DNA of 64,000 nt, from contig NZ_FOJF01000003.1 of the NCBI RefSeq assembly GCF_900110995.1, positions 124,001-188,000 on the forward strand, in the 5' to 3' direction. Both the position numbers and the translations under genes were made by a program. The notes under the pieces are model-generated. The model saw nothing but the letters and a program-made list of their open reading frames with translations. It did no database searches and was not told the origin of the DNA. The stretch's first letter is position 1, and each line of letters starts with the position of its first letter. This DNA comes from Chitinophaga sp. YR573 (lineage in GTDB: Bacteria; Bacteroidota; Bacteroidia; Chitinophagales; Chitinophagaceae). Of this stretch, positions 53,450 through 62,843 are shown piece by piece.

Positions 53450-53977
53450 TTATGATTTAAAGTATTTATCAATTAATTTTTTTGCTGCCTCAGAATTAAT
53501 AATCATAAGGCTTCCTCCAAAATGGTGTGCTCCAAGTGACTGTACATAATGATCAATCAATTTTGATTTTGCATGAAAGGAAACGAATCCTTCAAAACCA
53601 CGTTGAAAAGAAAGTCGGCAGGCATATGCAAGAAGGTTTCCTGGAACACCTAAATAAACTTTGCCTTTACCCTTGTTAAAGGGAGCACTTTCTATAAGAT
53701 GCATATACACATGATCCTCTTGTATTGTTAAACTTACCAATCCTTGAATAATATTGGAATTATTTTGAATTGTCAGTTTATAAACTTCTCTTTCGACCAG
53801 GCTTAATTCCTTTTTCCAGTCAAAGCTCCAGCCATTTTTCTTTATTACCGATTTTAGATCACTTTTGGTAAGATACGAAATTTCTGTGGGAAAACTATCT
53901 CCAGTGACCACATTTTCGATAGAACGGGTCAGTTTATCTACTTCAAAATCAAGGTATTGAATGTTTTTCTTCTTCAC
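53450..53977 (-). CDS. GNAT-like protein of a two-gene module
   Basis: This 175-residue protein has features of a GNAT fold: strand YMHLIESAPFNKGKGKVY, a CoA-loop-like GVPGNLLAYACRLSFQRGF and a final LGAHHFGGSLMIINSEAAKK. It lacks the standard RGxGxG/A loop, so acetyl-CoA use is uncertain. The C-terminal half is of a type seen in other Bacteroidota in similar small modules, as far as memory allows. It precedes a 57-residue partner by 4 bases and is AT-rich. It may be a toxin, a metabolite acetyltransferase, or a phage-derived protein. Confidence 0.68.
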   Translation of the reverse strand: MKKKNIQYLDFEVDKLTRSIENVVTGDSFPTEISYLTKSDLKSVIKKNGWSFDWKKELSLVEREVYKLTIQNNSNIIQGLVSLTIQEDHVYMHLIESAPFNKGKGKVYLGVPGNLLAYACRLSFQRGFEGFVSFHAKSKLIDHYVQSLGAHHFGGSLMIINSEAAKKLIDKYFKS

Positions 53978-54218
53978 AATGCAAATTTATGAAAAATAGG
54001 GCATTCTCTTAGTATTGAAAGCATATTCATCCTTCTTCGTGAATTTATTTACACCAGCTAATCTTCGTAAGTGTATGGCCTGGACAGCATTGTTCCGTTG
54101 ACGTGTACAATAGATCTTTCTGATTGCAAGTCTATCAAAGGTTTGGGGAGATTCTTAAATAAGGGACGGAATTACACCTCATAAAAATTATTAACTTAGA
54201 ATCCGAAAACCTCTCTTC

Positions 54219-54914
54219 ATGAAGAAATTACTGCTGATCCTTATATATCTCCTGCCTGCAATCAGCAGTTTAGGGCAGCACCTGCTAAAGGGTACAGTAA
54301 AGGGTGAGGACAGCATCCCAATAACAGGTGTATCCATTACCAACAAAACTTCAGGAGTAATTACCACCAGCGATACTACCGGACACTACACCATTCCTGT
54401 CAAAACAGGAGATACCATTTTTTTCAGAACATTGGGGTATCTGCAATCTGCCTACGTAATGGCTGCCGGGAAAACAACCCATAATCATATCATGGTAAGG
54501 CAGTCGATTCAATTGCAGGCGGTTAGAATAGCAGGCAGCAATTACAAAAGAGATTCGATACGTTTTCATGAAGAATATGAGAAGAGTTTTGGCTTCCGGC
54601 GACCTAAATGGTATGAAGTATATAAAATAACAGCAGTAGATATTCATCAACTGTACAAAGCTCTCTCCATCAAAAAGAATAACAAGAAGTCGAAGTTTAA
54701 GAAGCAGTTAATAAACTATGAACATGATGAATTTGTGAATTATAAATACTCTCGTGAGATAGTAAATAAACTAACAAATCTAAATGGAGATACACTCTCT
54801 TTATTCATGGAGCAATATCATCCTACCTATGATTTTATGAAAGATGCTACTGATTATGATCTCTACGAATTTATAAAGAAAAGCTACAATGAATACCTCA
54901 GTAAGAATAAGTAA
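54219..54914 (+). CDS. CarboxypepD_reg-like secreted protein
   Basis: This 231-residue protein has a signal peptide (about 1-19, LLILIYLLPAISSLGQ) and a CarboxypepD_reg-like beta-sandwich. The sandwich shows KGTVKGEDSIPITGVSITN, TTSDTTGHYTIPV and DTIFFRTLGYLQS, and a helical basic C-terminal half follows. Such single-domain proteins are common in Bacteroidota envelopes; function is unknown. The gene ends 26 bases inside the following GNAT gene, so the two are probably cotranscribed. Confidence 0.8.
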   Translation: MKKLLLILIYLLPAISSLGQHLLKGTVKGEDSIPITGVSITNKTSGVITTSDTTGHYTIPVKTGDTIFFRTLGYLQSAYVMAAGKTTHNHIMVRQSIQLQAVRIAGSNYKRDSIRFHEEYEKSFGFRRPKWYEVYKITAVDIHQLYKALSIKKNNKKSKFKKQLINYEHDEFVNYKYSREIVNKLTNLNGDTLSLFMEQYHPTYDFMKDATDYDLYEFIKKSYNEYLSKNK

Positions 54915-55386
54915 CCTGGAAGAAAAAGATTGGCCACAGGTCAAAGATATTTACGAGAAAGGCATTGCCTCGGGCAACGCTACCTTCCAGACAACAGCCC
55001 CTACATGGGAAGAATGGGACAGGGGGCATGTCAAAACCTGCCGTTTGATTGCAATTAAAGATAACATCCTGGGCTGGGCAGCCCTCAGCCCGGTATCTGC
55101 AAGAGCGGTATATGCCGGTGTAGCAGAGGTAAGCATCTATATTCACCCCGATGCCCAGGGGCAGGGGATAGGAAGTCTGCTGATGGAGGCATTGATAAAA
55201 GAAAGCGAACAGCAGCATTTCTGGACCTTACAGGCCGGGATCTTCCCGGAGAACATCGCCAGTATCCGCTTACATGAAAAACACGGTTTCAGGCTGGTAG
55301 GGCGTAGGGAAAGGATAGGGCAAATGAATGGTATCTGGAGGGATACCGTGTTGATGGAAAGAAGAAGCAGCGCCATATTTCAATAA
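54889..55386 (+). CDS. GNAT N-acetyltransferase, phosphinothricin acetyltransferase-like
   Basis: This 165-residue protein has the opening VRISNLEEKDWPQVKDIYEK, a YAGVAEVSIYIHPDAQGQG loop binding acetyl-CoA (QGQGIGSLLMEAL) and HEKHGFRLVGRRERIGQ. All fit the Pat/MnaT-type acetyltransferases that act on phosphinothricin, methionine sulfone/sulfoximine or similar amino acids. Its start lies within the end of the preceding gene (26-base overlap). Substrate here is unproven. Confidence 0.88.
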   Translation: MNTSVRISNLEEKDWPQVKDIYEKGIASGNATFQTTAPTWEEWDRGHVKTCRLIAIKDNILGWAALSPVSARAVYAGVAEVSIYIHPDAQGQGIGSLLMEALIKESEQQHFWTLQAGIFPENIASIRLHEKHGFRLVGRRERIGQMNGIWRDTVLMERRSSAIFQ

Positions 55387-55419
55387 ATTGGGGTAATTTT
55401 GCGCTTTATCAATAGTAGT

Positions 55420-55797
55420 ATGAAGGATTATAAGAAACATTTTGTGGTTCCTGCACCACCTGAAGATATATACAAAGCATTGACGAACCCGGCTACCATT
55501 CAGCTGTGGACAGGCGAACCTGCAGAGATGTCTGACGTAGCAGGCTCTGAATTCTCCCTGTGGAGCGAAAGCATCACCGGTATGAACCTGGAGTTTGAAA
55601 ACGATAAGAAGATCGTGCAGGAATGGTATTTCGGAGAACAGGAAGAAGCATCTATCGTAACCATCATCCTGCATCCCAGCAAAAAAGGAACTGATGCAGA
55701 ACTAAGACATACCAATATCCCCGACGAAGCATACGACGATATTGTAGAAGGATGGAACGATGCTTATTTTGGTGCTTTGGTAGATTTTTACTCCTGA
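55420..55797 (+). CDS. SRPBCC domain protein (AHSA1-like)
   Basis: This 125-residue protein fits the START/AHSA1-like hydrophobic-ligand fold: FVVPAPPEDIYKALTNPATI, WTGEPAEMSDVAGSEFSLWS and a final GWNDAYFGALVDFYS. The ATG at 55420 is preferred over an upstream TTG. It is cytoplasmic; ligand or chaperone role unknown. The stop overlaps the next start by one base (TGATG), so translation is coupled to the following helical protein. Confidence 0.85.
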   Translation: MKDYKKHFVVPAPPEDIYKALTNPATIQLWTGEPAEMSDVAGSEFSLWSESITGMNLEFENDKKIVQEWYFGEQEEASIVTIILHPSKKGTDAELRHTNIPDEAYDDIVEGWNDAYFGALVDFYS

Positions 55798-56270
55798 TGA
55801 AAGCTGCCGGTCTTACCGAAATAAAGAAAGAATTAAATGCTGTGCCTCCTGCCCAACTGGTAGAGTTATGCCTGCGACTGGCTAAATTCAAGAAAGATAA
55901 CAAAGAGCTGCTTTCTTATTTGCTTTTTGAATCGCATAACCTGCAAGGCTATATCGAGGCTGTAAAAGAAAACATAGATACTGAGTTTGCCGCAGAACCC
56001 GGTAGAAGTCATGTTTATTTTATTAAGAAACACTTAAGAAAGATACTTCGTAATACTAATAAACAGATCAAATATACAGGCTCTAAACAGGCTGAAATAG
56101 AACTGTTACTGTATTTCTGTACCAAAGTAAAAGAAGCTGGTATTAAAGTGAATGATAGCCTGGCATTATCTAACCTGTATCAGCAGCAACTCAGGAAAAT
56201 TGAAAAAGCTATTTCAGCTCAACATGAAGATCTGCAATATGATTATCTCCGGCAACTAGAAAAGTTATAA
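55797..56270 (+). CDS. Helical protein of unknown function
   Basis: This 157-residue protein is nearly all helical and highly charged. It has LTEIKKELNAVPPAQLVELC, FKKDNKELLSYLLFESHNLQ, YFIKKHLRKILRNTNKQIKY and EIELLLYFCTKVKEAG. No family is named, though such proteins look conserved in Bacteroidota. Its start overlaps the SRPBCC gene stop by one base and its 3' end overlaps the convergent GH97 gene by 6 bases. It may work together with the SRPBCC protein. Confidence 0.75.
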   Translation: MKAAGLTEIKKELNAVPPAQLVELCLRLAKFKKDNKELLSYLLFESHNLQGYIEAVKENIDTEFAAEPGRSHVYFIKKHLRKILRNTNKQIKYTGSKQAEIELLLYFCTKVKEAGIKVNDSLALSNLYQQQLRKIEKAISAQHEDLQYDYLRQLEKL

Positions 56271-58184
56271 TGCCCGAAGCCTTGCCACATAACCACCACC
56301 TTCTTTCATATCGATCTTAATCTTTTCCCCCGCCTTTATTTTTTTAGTAATCTTTGTCAGATGTGTTGGTTGTTCTCCGGCATCTTTCGCATCCTGCCAG
56401 ATCTCCATTTCATAATCCCCGGCAGACAGAAAATCTAACTGCACCGTCAATGTCCTTTTAGACTCATTGGTCATAGCTCCTATAAACCAGTCATTTCCAC
56501 TTCGTTTAGCCAACGCTATATATTCACCGGGATAACCATCCAGTACTTTAATATCATCCCATACAGTAGGTACAAGTTGCAGAAAGTCAGCTCCTGGTTG
56601 TCCGGTCACATGCTCCGGATCTTCACAGAAGACAGTAAAAGGACTCTCATAGATCACAAATTTGGATAACTCTGCACAACGCGTATTCATGACCTGCGTA
56701 GGCGACTGTTTTTTAAAATCTTTGGGAGTTACATTAAGAAACCCGCCGGGTGTATAGTCCATTTGACCCGCCAGCATACGTGTAAATGGTAATGTTACAT
56801 TATGCCTGGGTGTAATTTTATCAGAGAATTTGGAATATTCTTCTCCCATCACCCCCTCCCGGGTGATCATATTAGGATAAGTGCGGATGATGCCATCTGG
56901 TTTATAAGCCCCATGAAAATCTACCATCAGATGATGTTTGGCAGCCGCTTTTATGATATCATGATACCAGTTCACCATCTCCTGATCATCTCTATCCATA
57001 AAATCTATTTTCACACCTGCAATCCCCCATTTCTCATATTCAGGAAAGGCTGCTTCAAAATTATTATTACTGTTTACGTCTGTATTATACAGCCACACCC
57101 AGCACCGTACATTTTTCTCTTTTGCATATCGCAGTATTTCAGACATATCAAGCTGCGAGGCTGTTTTGGTGATGTCTGCTTCCGGCTTATCAAAAGTGCC
57201 GTACCATTGCCAGTCTATCAGCATATAAGGCCATCCCATTTGTGAGGCGAGATCTATATATCTTTTGATAGTAGGCATATCCATTTTCACTTCACCGCTC
57301 CACCAATGGTCCCAGGCGCTCATACCCGGTTTAATCCATGAGGGATCTTCAATCGCACAGGGTTCATTCAGGTTCTGAATGATCTCAGAGGCGATCAGGT
57401 CACCTGGTTTTTCAGCCAGCATTACCACGCGCCAGGGAGTAAACAATGTATCTGAAAAGCGGACCTTCACACCATCTTCTGGTTCACCCGGTAAGGGGGC
57501 GAGTTTGGTCGTTAAGCCAATTGATTTACCTAAATAGAATCCCGGATAATTATTGATATTCGCTTCTGTAATGGCTGCGTAACTGCTTTTGTTCAGTTCT
57601 ATCAGCATGGGTAAACCTGCAATGGTATGCTCGTTTACTGAATCAAGAGGACGTGCATTAAATAATCCTTCCTGTGAAGTTGAATAACCCCCATATTCCG
57701 CCATCCATGCTTTTGTGCTACTGGTAAACCTGAAACCAGTGAGTTCTTTTGTAATCTCACGATTACCTGTTTTCCTGCTTCTGTATAGTTTATACCGGAA
57801 TGCGATACCATCATTATAAGCCCTGAAAAAGAGATCCATCCGGCGCATTAAACCACCTTTTTCTTTTAGTCTTATCTCAATCTCACGATAATTATTATTG
57901 ATACTGGCATGTTTGGATTTTACTACAGGTGTCCAGGTATCGTTTACTAAACGAGTGATCGTATCGAGTATTGCCATATCTGCCCCCATTGCCGGTTCAT
58001 GCTTAAACTCAAAACCCAGTGAAGAAGGAGATATCAGCGGAGTTGCATCCTTATTGATACTATACTCCAAAACGCCCGCTGTATTTATGTGAATGGTAAT
58101 CCTGTTATCCGGAGAATTGATAGAGATATCCTGAGCAAATACACGACAACTAAGAATGCAAAGAAGGAATAACAGTCCTTTCAT
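56265..58184 (-). CDS. Glycoside hydrolase family 97
   Basis: This 639-residue secreted enzyme has a signal peptide (about 1-17, GLLFLLCILSCRVFAQ), an N-terminal beta-sandwich and a (beta/alpha)8 barrel. The barrel has WDHWWSGEVKMDMPTIKRYI and GVKIDFMDRDDQE, where Asp394 is at the retaining GH97 nucleophile position of alpha-galactosidases such as BT1871. TREGVMGEE probably holds the acid/base. It is therefore more likely a retaining alpha-galactosidase-type enzyme than the inverting SusB type. The start at 58182-58184 is chosen because earlier codons fall in the terminator stem. It follows the GH87 gene on the same strand. Confidence 0.9.
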   Translation of the reverse strand: MKGLLFLLCILSCRVFAQDISINSPDNRITIHINTAGVLEYSINKDATPLISPSSLGFEFKHEPAMGADMAILDTITRLVNDTWTPVVKSKHASINNNYREIEIRLKEKGGLMRRMDLFFRAYNDGIAFRYKLYRSRKTGNREITKELTGFRFTSSTKAWMAEYGGYSTSQEGLFNARPLDSVNEHTIAGLPMLIELNKSSYAAITEANINNYPGFYLGKSIGLTTKLAPLPGEPEDGVKVRFSDTLFTPWRVVMLAEKPGDLIASEIIQNLNEPCAIEDPSWIKPGMSAWDHWWSGEVKMDMPTIKRYIDLASQMGWPYMLIDWQWYGTFDKPEADITKTASQLDMSEILRYAKEKNVRCWVWLYNTDVNSNNNFEAAFPEYEKWGIAGVKIDFMDRDDQEMVNWYHDIIKAAAKHHLMVDFHGAYKPDGIIRTYPNMITREGVMGEEYSKFSDKITPRHNVTLPFTRMLAGQMDYTPGGFLNVTPKDFKKQSPTQVMNTRCAELSKFVIYESPFTVFCEDPEHVTGQPGADFLQLVPTVWDDIKVLDGYPGEYIALAKRSGNDWFIGAMTNESKRTLTVQLDFLSAGDYEMEIWQDAKDAGEQPTHLTKITKKIKAGEKIKIDMKEGGGYVARLRAL

Positions 58185-58231
58185 AGTGGAAATATTTATT
58201 AAGTGTGCATGTGACACAACTGTAATATACA

Positions 58232-58270
58232 AAAAATCGCCTGTTTCAATAGAAGAAACAGGCGATTTTT
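58232..58270 (-). terminator. Terminator between GH87 and GH97 genes
   Basis: A perfect 16-base-pair stem (58232-58247 with 58255-58270) begins with A5 and ends with T5, just downstream of the GH87 stop at 58275. It separates the two hydrolase genes into different units and overlaps the upstream codons of GH97, fixing its start further in. Confidence 0.9.
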
Positions 58271-58274
58271 AATA

Positions 58275-61200
58275 TTACTGAATGAGCAGCTTCTTCGTAA
58301 AGCTCTTATCTCCAATAACATATTTCACAACATATACCCCCTTCGGTAATTGCTGTAAATCCAGCAATACCTGAGGTTGTGCTTTCGTTGTATACACCTG
58401 TTTACCATTCAGGTCATACACAAACAAATGCCCGTTAGTTGTGTTCCCTGATATCAATACTTTCGCACGTCCGTCAACAGCCGGATTCGGCAATATCTTC
58501 ATATCAGGTTGTACTATTTCTTTGGCAACAGCTACCGCTAAAGCGGCAGGTAAGGCAGACGATAATACCACGGTGCCATAATCAGCTGTACTCAGATAAT
58601 TATTAATCGTACCAGCCCATACTGCCTGACCATCTCTTGCTCCGCCATTGTCATCATCGTCATAACCTGCATCAAACCCGAATGTCAGACCAGCAGCAGG
58701 AGTAAGGCTCAGTTGTGACCATGGAATACTGATTTCTACTGTATAACCGCCAGAGATAGCAGCATAGGCATGTTGTACACCTGTAACCGCTACCTTACTG
58801 AAAAGCGTGCTGCTGTTATATGCTTTAATGAACTGGTTATCCCTTCCATCAAAGCTACTCAGCTTGTTATTATTGGCATCAATAAATATTTCCACGGCAT
58901 CATTATCCCATGAATCCGGCGAATCACTGTATAATGAAGCATCCAGTACTTTCACCCCAACATACAAATTAGTATTATCCCATAACACGCCAAAAGTGGC
59001 AGTATTATTAGGAGAACCTATAGTAGTTTTGGCAATGGATTTGGAAAGATTCCAACTGCTCTCATTTAAATTACCATCCACAGTAATAGTACCTGCAGGA
59101 TAAGCGGTTAAAGCATTTGGATTGCTCACCGTACCAACAGTCACCTGTACCTGATCAGCAGCGGTTAAAGTACCATCGCTGACAGTCAGCTGGAATACAT
59201 AAGTACTGCTATTCGTCAATCCTGTGATAACCGGATTAGCAACAGTTGTACTGCTAAACGTCACAGCAGGACCGCTTACTTTCGTCCAGCTGTAAGTCAC
59301 TGCATTGCCTTCCGGATCACTACCGGTACCCTGCAGGGTTACCGACGTTGTATTCGCTGCCAGTGTCTGATCATTACCCGCATTCACAACAGGGGGCTGA
59401 TTAGCCGTACCATTGCAGGTAGTGAGGTATACAGTACCAAATACGGCAGGGTTCTGGAAAGCGGTTGTATTGGCCGCAAAAGAGGCAATCTGCGCATCGC
59501 GGGTACCACCATTATCATCATCATCGATCTGTACATCCAACCCCAATGATTTCCCGATGGAAGGAGAGACGCCGATAGTAGACCATGGAATAGCTACTTC
59601 CAGGTTGTATCCTGTAGTGGTAGCATATTGTTTAAAGTTGATACCGGTAGTTCTGTTGACAGAATAACCACCTACATGAACGGTATTATCACTCCAGCGG
59701 AAACCCAGCTGGAAATCATTGATACCATCATACGCAGTTCCTTTGCTGTTATCTCCATCAATAAATATTTCCACTACATCATCTTCCCACCAGCTATCCC
59801 CGGAATCTGCATATTTAGTGGCATCATTTACTTCTACCAGTAAATAGAGATTCGTATTATCATACAATGCACGCCATTTACCGGCATAGTCAGCAGGCAG
59901 AGATCCCAGTATTACATTACTGATATTCTTCACTGGCGCAATCGCCCACGCTCCATCAATCGTCTGATCGATAACAGGAACTGTACCGGATACCTGTGCA
60001 ATAACAGGTGCCACACAAGGCGGGTTATCATTATCTGCAATAGTTATCACCGCAGTGGTATCACCACCAAGATTATACGTACTATCTTTTATAAGGGATA
60101 TCCGCAATGTCTCAGGGCCTTCGAAACTGGCATCATCTATCGGAGTAATAGTGATAGTTGCGGAAGGATTCGCTGCTGTAAGTGCAATTGTGCCACTCAA
60201 AGCAGGCGTATAATCGCTACCGGAAGCTGTACCACTAACCGTATATTTCACATTGATAGTTTGTGAAAGAGAAGATGTACTGATCGTGAACACACCGGCA
60301 GCACCTCCTTCAGCTGCCGCAGGAGTAGTCGCTACTACGTTCACACCGGGCTGTATCGTTACTTTACGTGTAGCCGTAAAGTTACCGCTGACGGTAGTGA
60401 CAGTAATGATAGCAGTACCATAACCTACCGCAGTAACTTTCCCGCTGGCATCTACAGTAGCAACTGCTGTATTGGAGCTGCTCCAGGTAACATTCTTATT
60501 CGTAGCATCCACAGGTAATATATCCGCAGAGAGCTGGAGTATTTGTCCTGTTGTTAGCGTAGTATCATTGGCAGGTTTGATGCTCACACCGGAAGTAGGA
60601 ATATTAATATTCTGGATGATGAGCTGGAAGCTGTTATTTTTATTGATATAAGCACCGGATTCCGCATTCGTCACTGTCAGATTATTAAACGTGGCAGTTT
60701 GTGAACCTGCCTGCACATACAGGCCAAATCCGCCATATACGTCCGCAGGTACATCGCGTACTACAGGATCAAGACCGGTACCATCAATTGTAGTATTGTT
60801 GAATACCAGGTGATGAATACCGTTCCCATAAATCTGAATAGCATCACGCTGGGAACGTAAAATAGTATTGTTATCAAACTGCATATTGAAAATTCCGCTG
60901 CCGCCTGCATAGAACTCTATGGCACCGCGTTTCTGGTCCCACAGGTCATAGCTGCTACCACAACCGGACATGGTATTCTCGTACACTTTAATCACATCCC
61001 CTGGATATTCGAATGTAAATCCGGGAAAGTCATTTGTAAAGCGGATAGCAGATCCTGCTATACCATCTTTGATGAGGTTATGATGTATCTCATGACCAGT
61101 ACCTCCAAACAGTGCAATACTACCAGCTCGCCAGTTATCTTCAATCGTATTATATCTGAAGATATTATTCCGGCAAGTCTGATTATTACCGGCAGCATTA

Positions 61201-62432
61201 GCTGGCCATACCGCTAAACCATCATCTCCGTTATTACGGACACTGGATTGCTCTACAACAGAATTGGAAGTACCCTGACAGAAATTCACACCATCTGCAT
61301 AGTTATTCCTGATTCGGCATTTAGAGATCACCAGGTCTGTGGTCACATCAATAGGATATGGAGGATCGTATCCAGCTATCCAGAACCCGCACTCAAAGTG
61401 TTCTACCCATATATCATGAATACGTGATCCTGATCCGTAAGTACCCATAAAACCTTTGTAGGTCTTATACATTTCTCCTGGTAAACGGGGATTGGCTTCA
61501 TCATATTTCAGGCGATCATTGTTGATAGTATTTAATGAGAAATTAGAGATCTCTACATTACTGGCGCGGGCCATAATACCACCATAGAATTGTTTGTCGG
61601 TAGAGAAATACACTTGTGTATACCACACACCTGCTCCCTGTATTTTCATATTGCTGACATTCAGTGGCAGCTTATCACTCAGCAGGAATCTACCTGTGGG
61701 GATATACACGTTTTTACCCTGAGCGGCAGCAGCAGCGATACATGCATTGAATGCGGCAAAGTCGTCTGTCTGATCATCTGCTACAGCGCCATAAGCTGTA
61801 ACGGACAAATAATTAGCAGGTTGTGGTAGTGCAACTGGTACCGGTTCCAGTTCAATAAAATCCACACCATAAGTAATAGCATCGCCATTATCTTTTTTAA
61901 TAGCAATGGTAGCGCCGGCATTAATGGCATTGTCCAGTCTGAAGTGTACTTCATCAAACCGCATGAAGGTTTTACCACCAGGTGTTTGTACGGGATCTGC
62001 CTGTGGGAAGTACTGATACGCCCAATAAGAACTAAGCGCAATCGTCTTCACTTTAGTGCCATTGACATACAATCCGAGGGAGCCGGTCAAGCCAGCGCCG
62101 GTATTGTCATCCGGCATGGTAAACCGAAGGTTTACACCTTGTGCAGATTGTGTGGCCGTCCATTCAATACTGGCATTGTTAGCGGCCAGACTCACATACT
62201 TTTGATCGGATGCTTCCGATGCGATGTCTGTCTGGATGAACTGCGGTGATTGCTGTAATGCAGCACCGCCGCTTAAAGTGCCGTTATCCGCCTCATAACG
62301 GACGTAAGGCAGCTGATAGGCGCCGCGTGGCAGTCCGTCGCTTTGTGCATGGGCGTTGGTAAATAAGAGCAAAAGCAATATCCAGCCGGGTAATTTTGGC
62401 AGGACCGAGGGAAAAGAGTGGGTCTTTCTCAT
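58275..62432 (-). CDS. Multidomain GH87-type alpha-1,3-glucanase with T9SS signal
   Basis: This 1385-residue secreted protein has, in order: signal peptide (about 1-30); CBM35-like domain (about 40-190); parallel beta-helix of GH87 type (about 206-612); Big2-like Ig domain (about 614-695); Calx-beta domain (about 697-801); a CBM9-like domain (about 805-1007); a PKD-like domain (about 1010-1102); a second CBM9-like domain (about 1106-1290); and a T9SS type A sorting domain (about 1310-1385). The catalytic residues Asp380, Asp403 and Asp404 (NNGDDGLAVW) have the same spacing as the Asp1067/1090/1091 trio of Bacillus Agl-KA. The ATG at 62430-62432 starts the signal. Role: cleavage of alpha-1,3-glucan, as in fungal walls or dextran-like gels. 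Confidence 0.85.
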   Translation of the reverse strand: MRKTHSFPSVLPKLPGWILLLLLFTNAHAQSDGLPRGAYQLPYVRYEADNGTLSGGAALQQSPQFIQTDIASEASDQKYVSLAANNASIEWTATQSAQGVNLRFTMPDDNTGAGLTGSLGLYVNGTKVKTIALSSYWAYQYFPQADPVQTPGGKTFMRFDEVHFRLDNAINAGATIAIKKDNGDAITYGVDFIELEPVPVALPQPANYLSVTAYGAVADDQTDDFAAFNACIAAAAAQGKNVYIPTGRFLLSDKLPLNVSNMKIQGAGVWYTQVYFSTDKQFYGGIMARASNVEISNFSLNTINNDRLKYDEANPRLPGEMYKTYKGFMGTYGSGSRIHDIWVEHFECGFWIAGYDPPYPIDVTTDLVISKCRIRNNYADGVNFCQGTSNSVVEQSSVRNNGDDGLAVWPANAAGNNQTCRNNIFRYNTIEDNWRAGSIALFGGTGHEIHHNLIKDGIAGSAIRFTNDFPGFTFEYPGDVIKVYENTMSGCGSSYDLWDQKRGAIEFYAGGSGIFNMQFDNNTILRSQRDAIQIYGNGIHHLVFNNTTIDGTGLDPVVRDVPADVYGGFGLYVQAGSQTATFNNLTVTNAESGAYINKNNSFQLIIQNINIPTSGVSIKPANDTTLTTGQILQLSADILPVDATNKNVTWSSSNTAVATVDASGKVTAVGYGTAIITVTTVSGNFTATRKVTIQPGVNVVATTPAAAEGGAAGVFTISTSSLSQTINVKYTVSGTASGSDYTPALSGTIALTAANPSATITITPIDDASFEGPETLRISLIKDSTYNLGGDTTAVITIADNDNPPCVAPVIAQVSGTVPVIDQTIDGAWAIAPVKNISNVILGSLPADYAGKWRALYDNTNLYLLVEVNDATKYADSGDSWWEDDVVEIFIDGDNSKGTAYDGINDFQLGFRWSDNTVHVGGYSVNRTTGINFKQYATTTGYNLEVAIPWSTIGVSPSIGKSLGLDVQIDDDDNGGTRDAQIASFAANTTAFQNPAVFGTVYLTTCNGTANQPPVVNAGNDQTLAANTTSVTLQGTGSDPEGNAVTYSWTKVSGPAVTFSSTTVANPVITGLTNSSTYVFQLTVSDGTLTAADQVQVTVGTVSNPNALTAYPAGTITVDGNLNESSWNLSKSIAKTTIGSPNNTATFGVLWDNTNLYVGVKVLDASLYSDSPDSWDNDAVEIFIDANNNKLSSFDGRDNQFIKAYNSSTLFSKVAVTGVQHAYAAISGGYTVEISIPWSQLSLTPAAGLTFGFDAGYDDDDNGGARDGQAVWAGTINNYLSTADYGTVVLSSALPAALAVAVAKEIVQPDMKILPNPAVDGRAKVLISGNTTNGHLFVYDLNGKQVYTTKAQPQVLLDLQQLPKGVYVVKYVIGDKSFTKKLLIQ

Positions 62433-62843
62433 TGTTGATAGGTATTTAAAATGGATAACAATTGTATCAGTATTTAACGTGGTAATACCAAAGGAAATGA
62501 AGAACTGCTTACCCGGCAATTAATACAGGGGAAATATAGAAAACAGGCAGCCGATAAAGAACAGAATCTACTGAATAATAAGGGTATACGAATTTTACAA
62601 ATATAGACGGGTTATGAGCCATAAAGGACTATTAATTAGAACGTGTTAAGGTGTAAACCTATTTTAGGACTAGATAGATCATATACAAAGAAATGATGTA
62701 GAATTAATAAGTTCCTGAAACTCATTTCATGACTGCTGTATCATTGCTGCATAAGGAACTAATTTAGTGTTTAAACCTATAATTGTTGAACATATTGAGA
62801 GCCCAAATATTGTTTCCCCATTATTAATCTTTAAATAAAACCA
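62433..62843. other. Intergenic region without visible gene
   Basis: 411 bases of AT-rich DNA between the divergent GH87 and lipoprotein genes. No open frame of note, no long palindrome and no clear terminator or promoter was found. Promoters for both genes should lie here. Confidence 0.7.
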
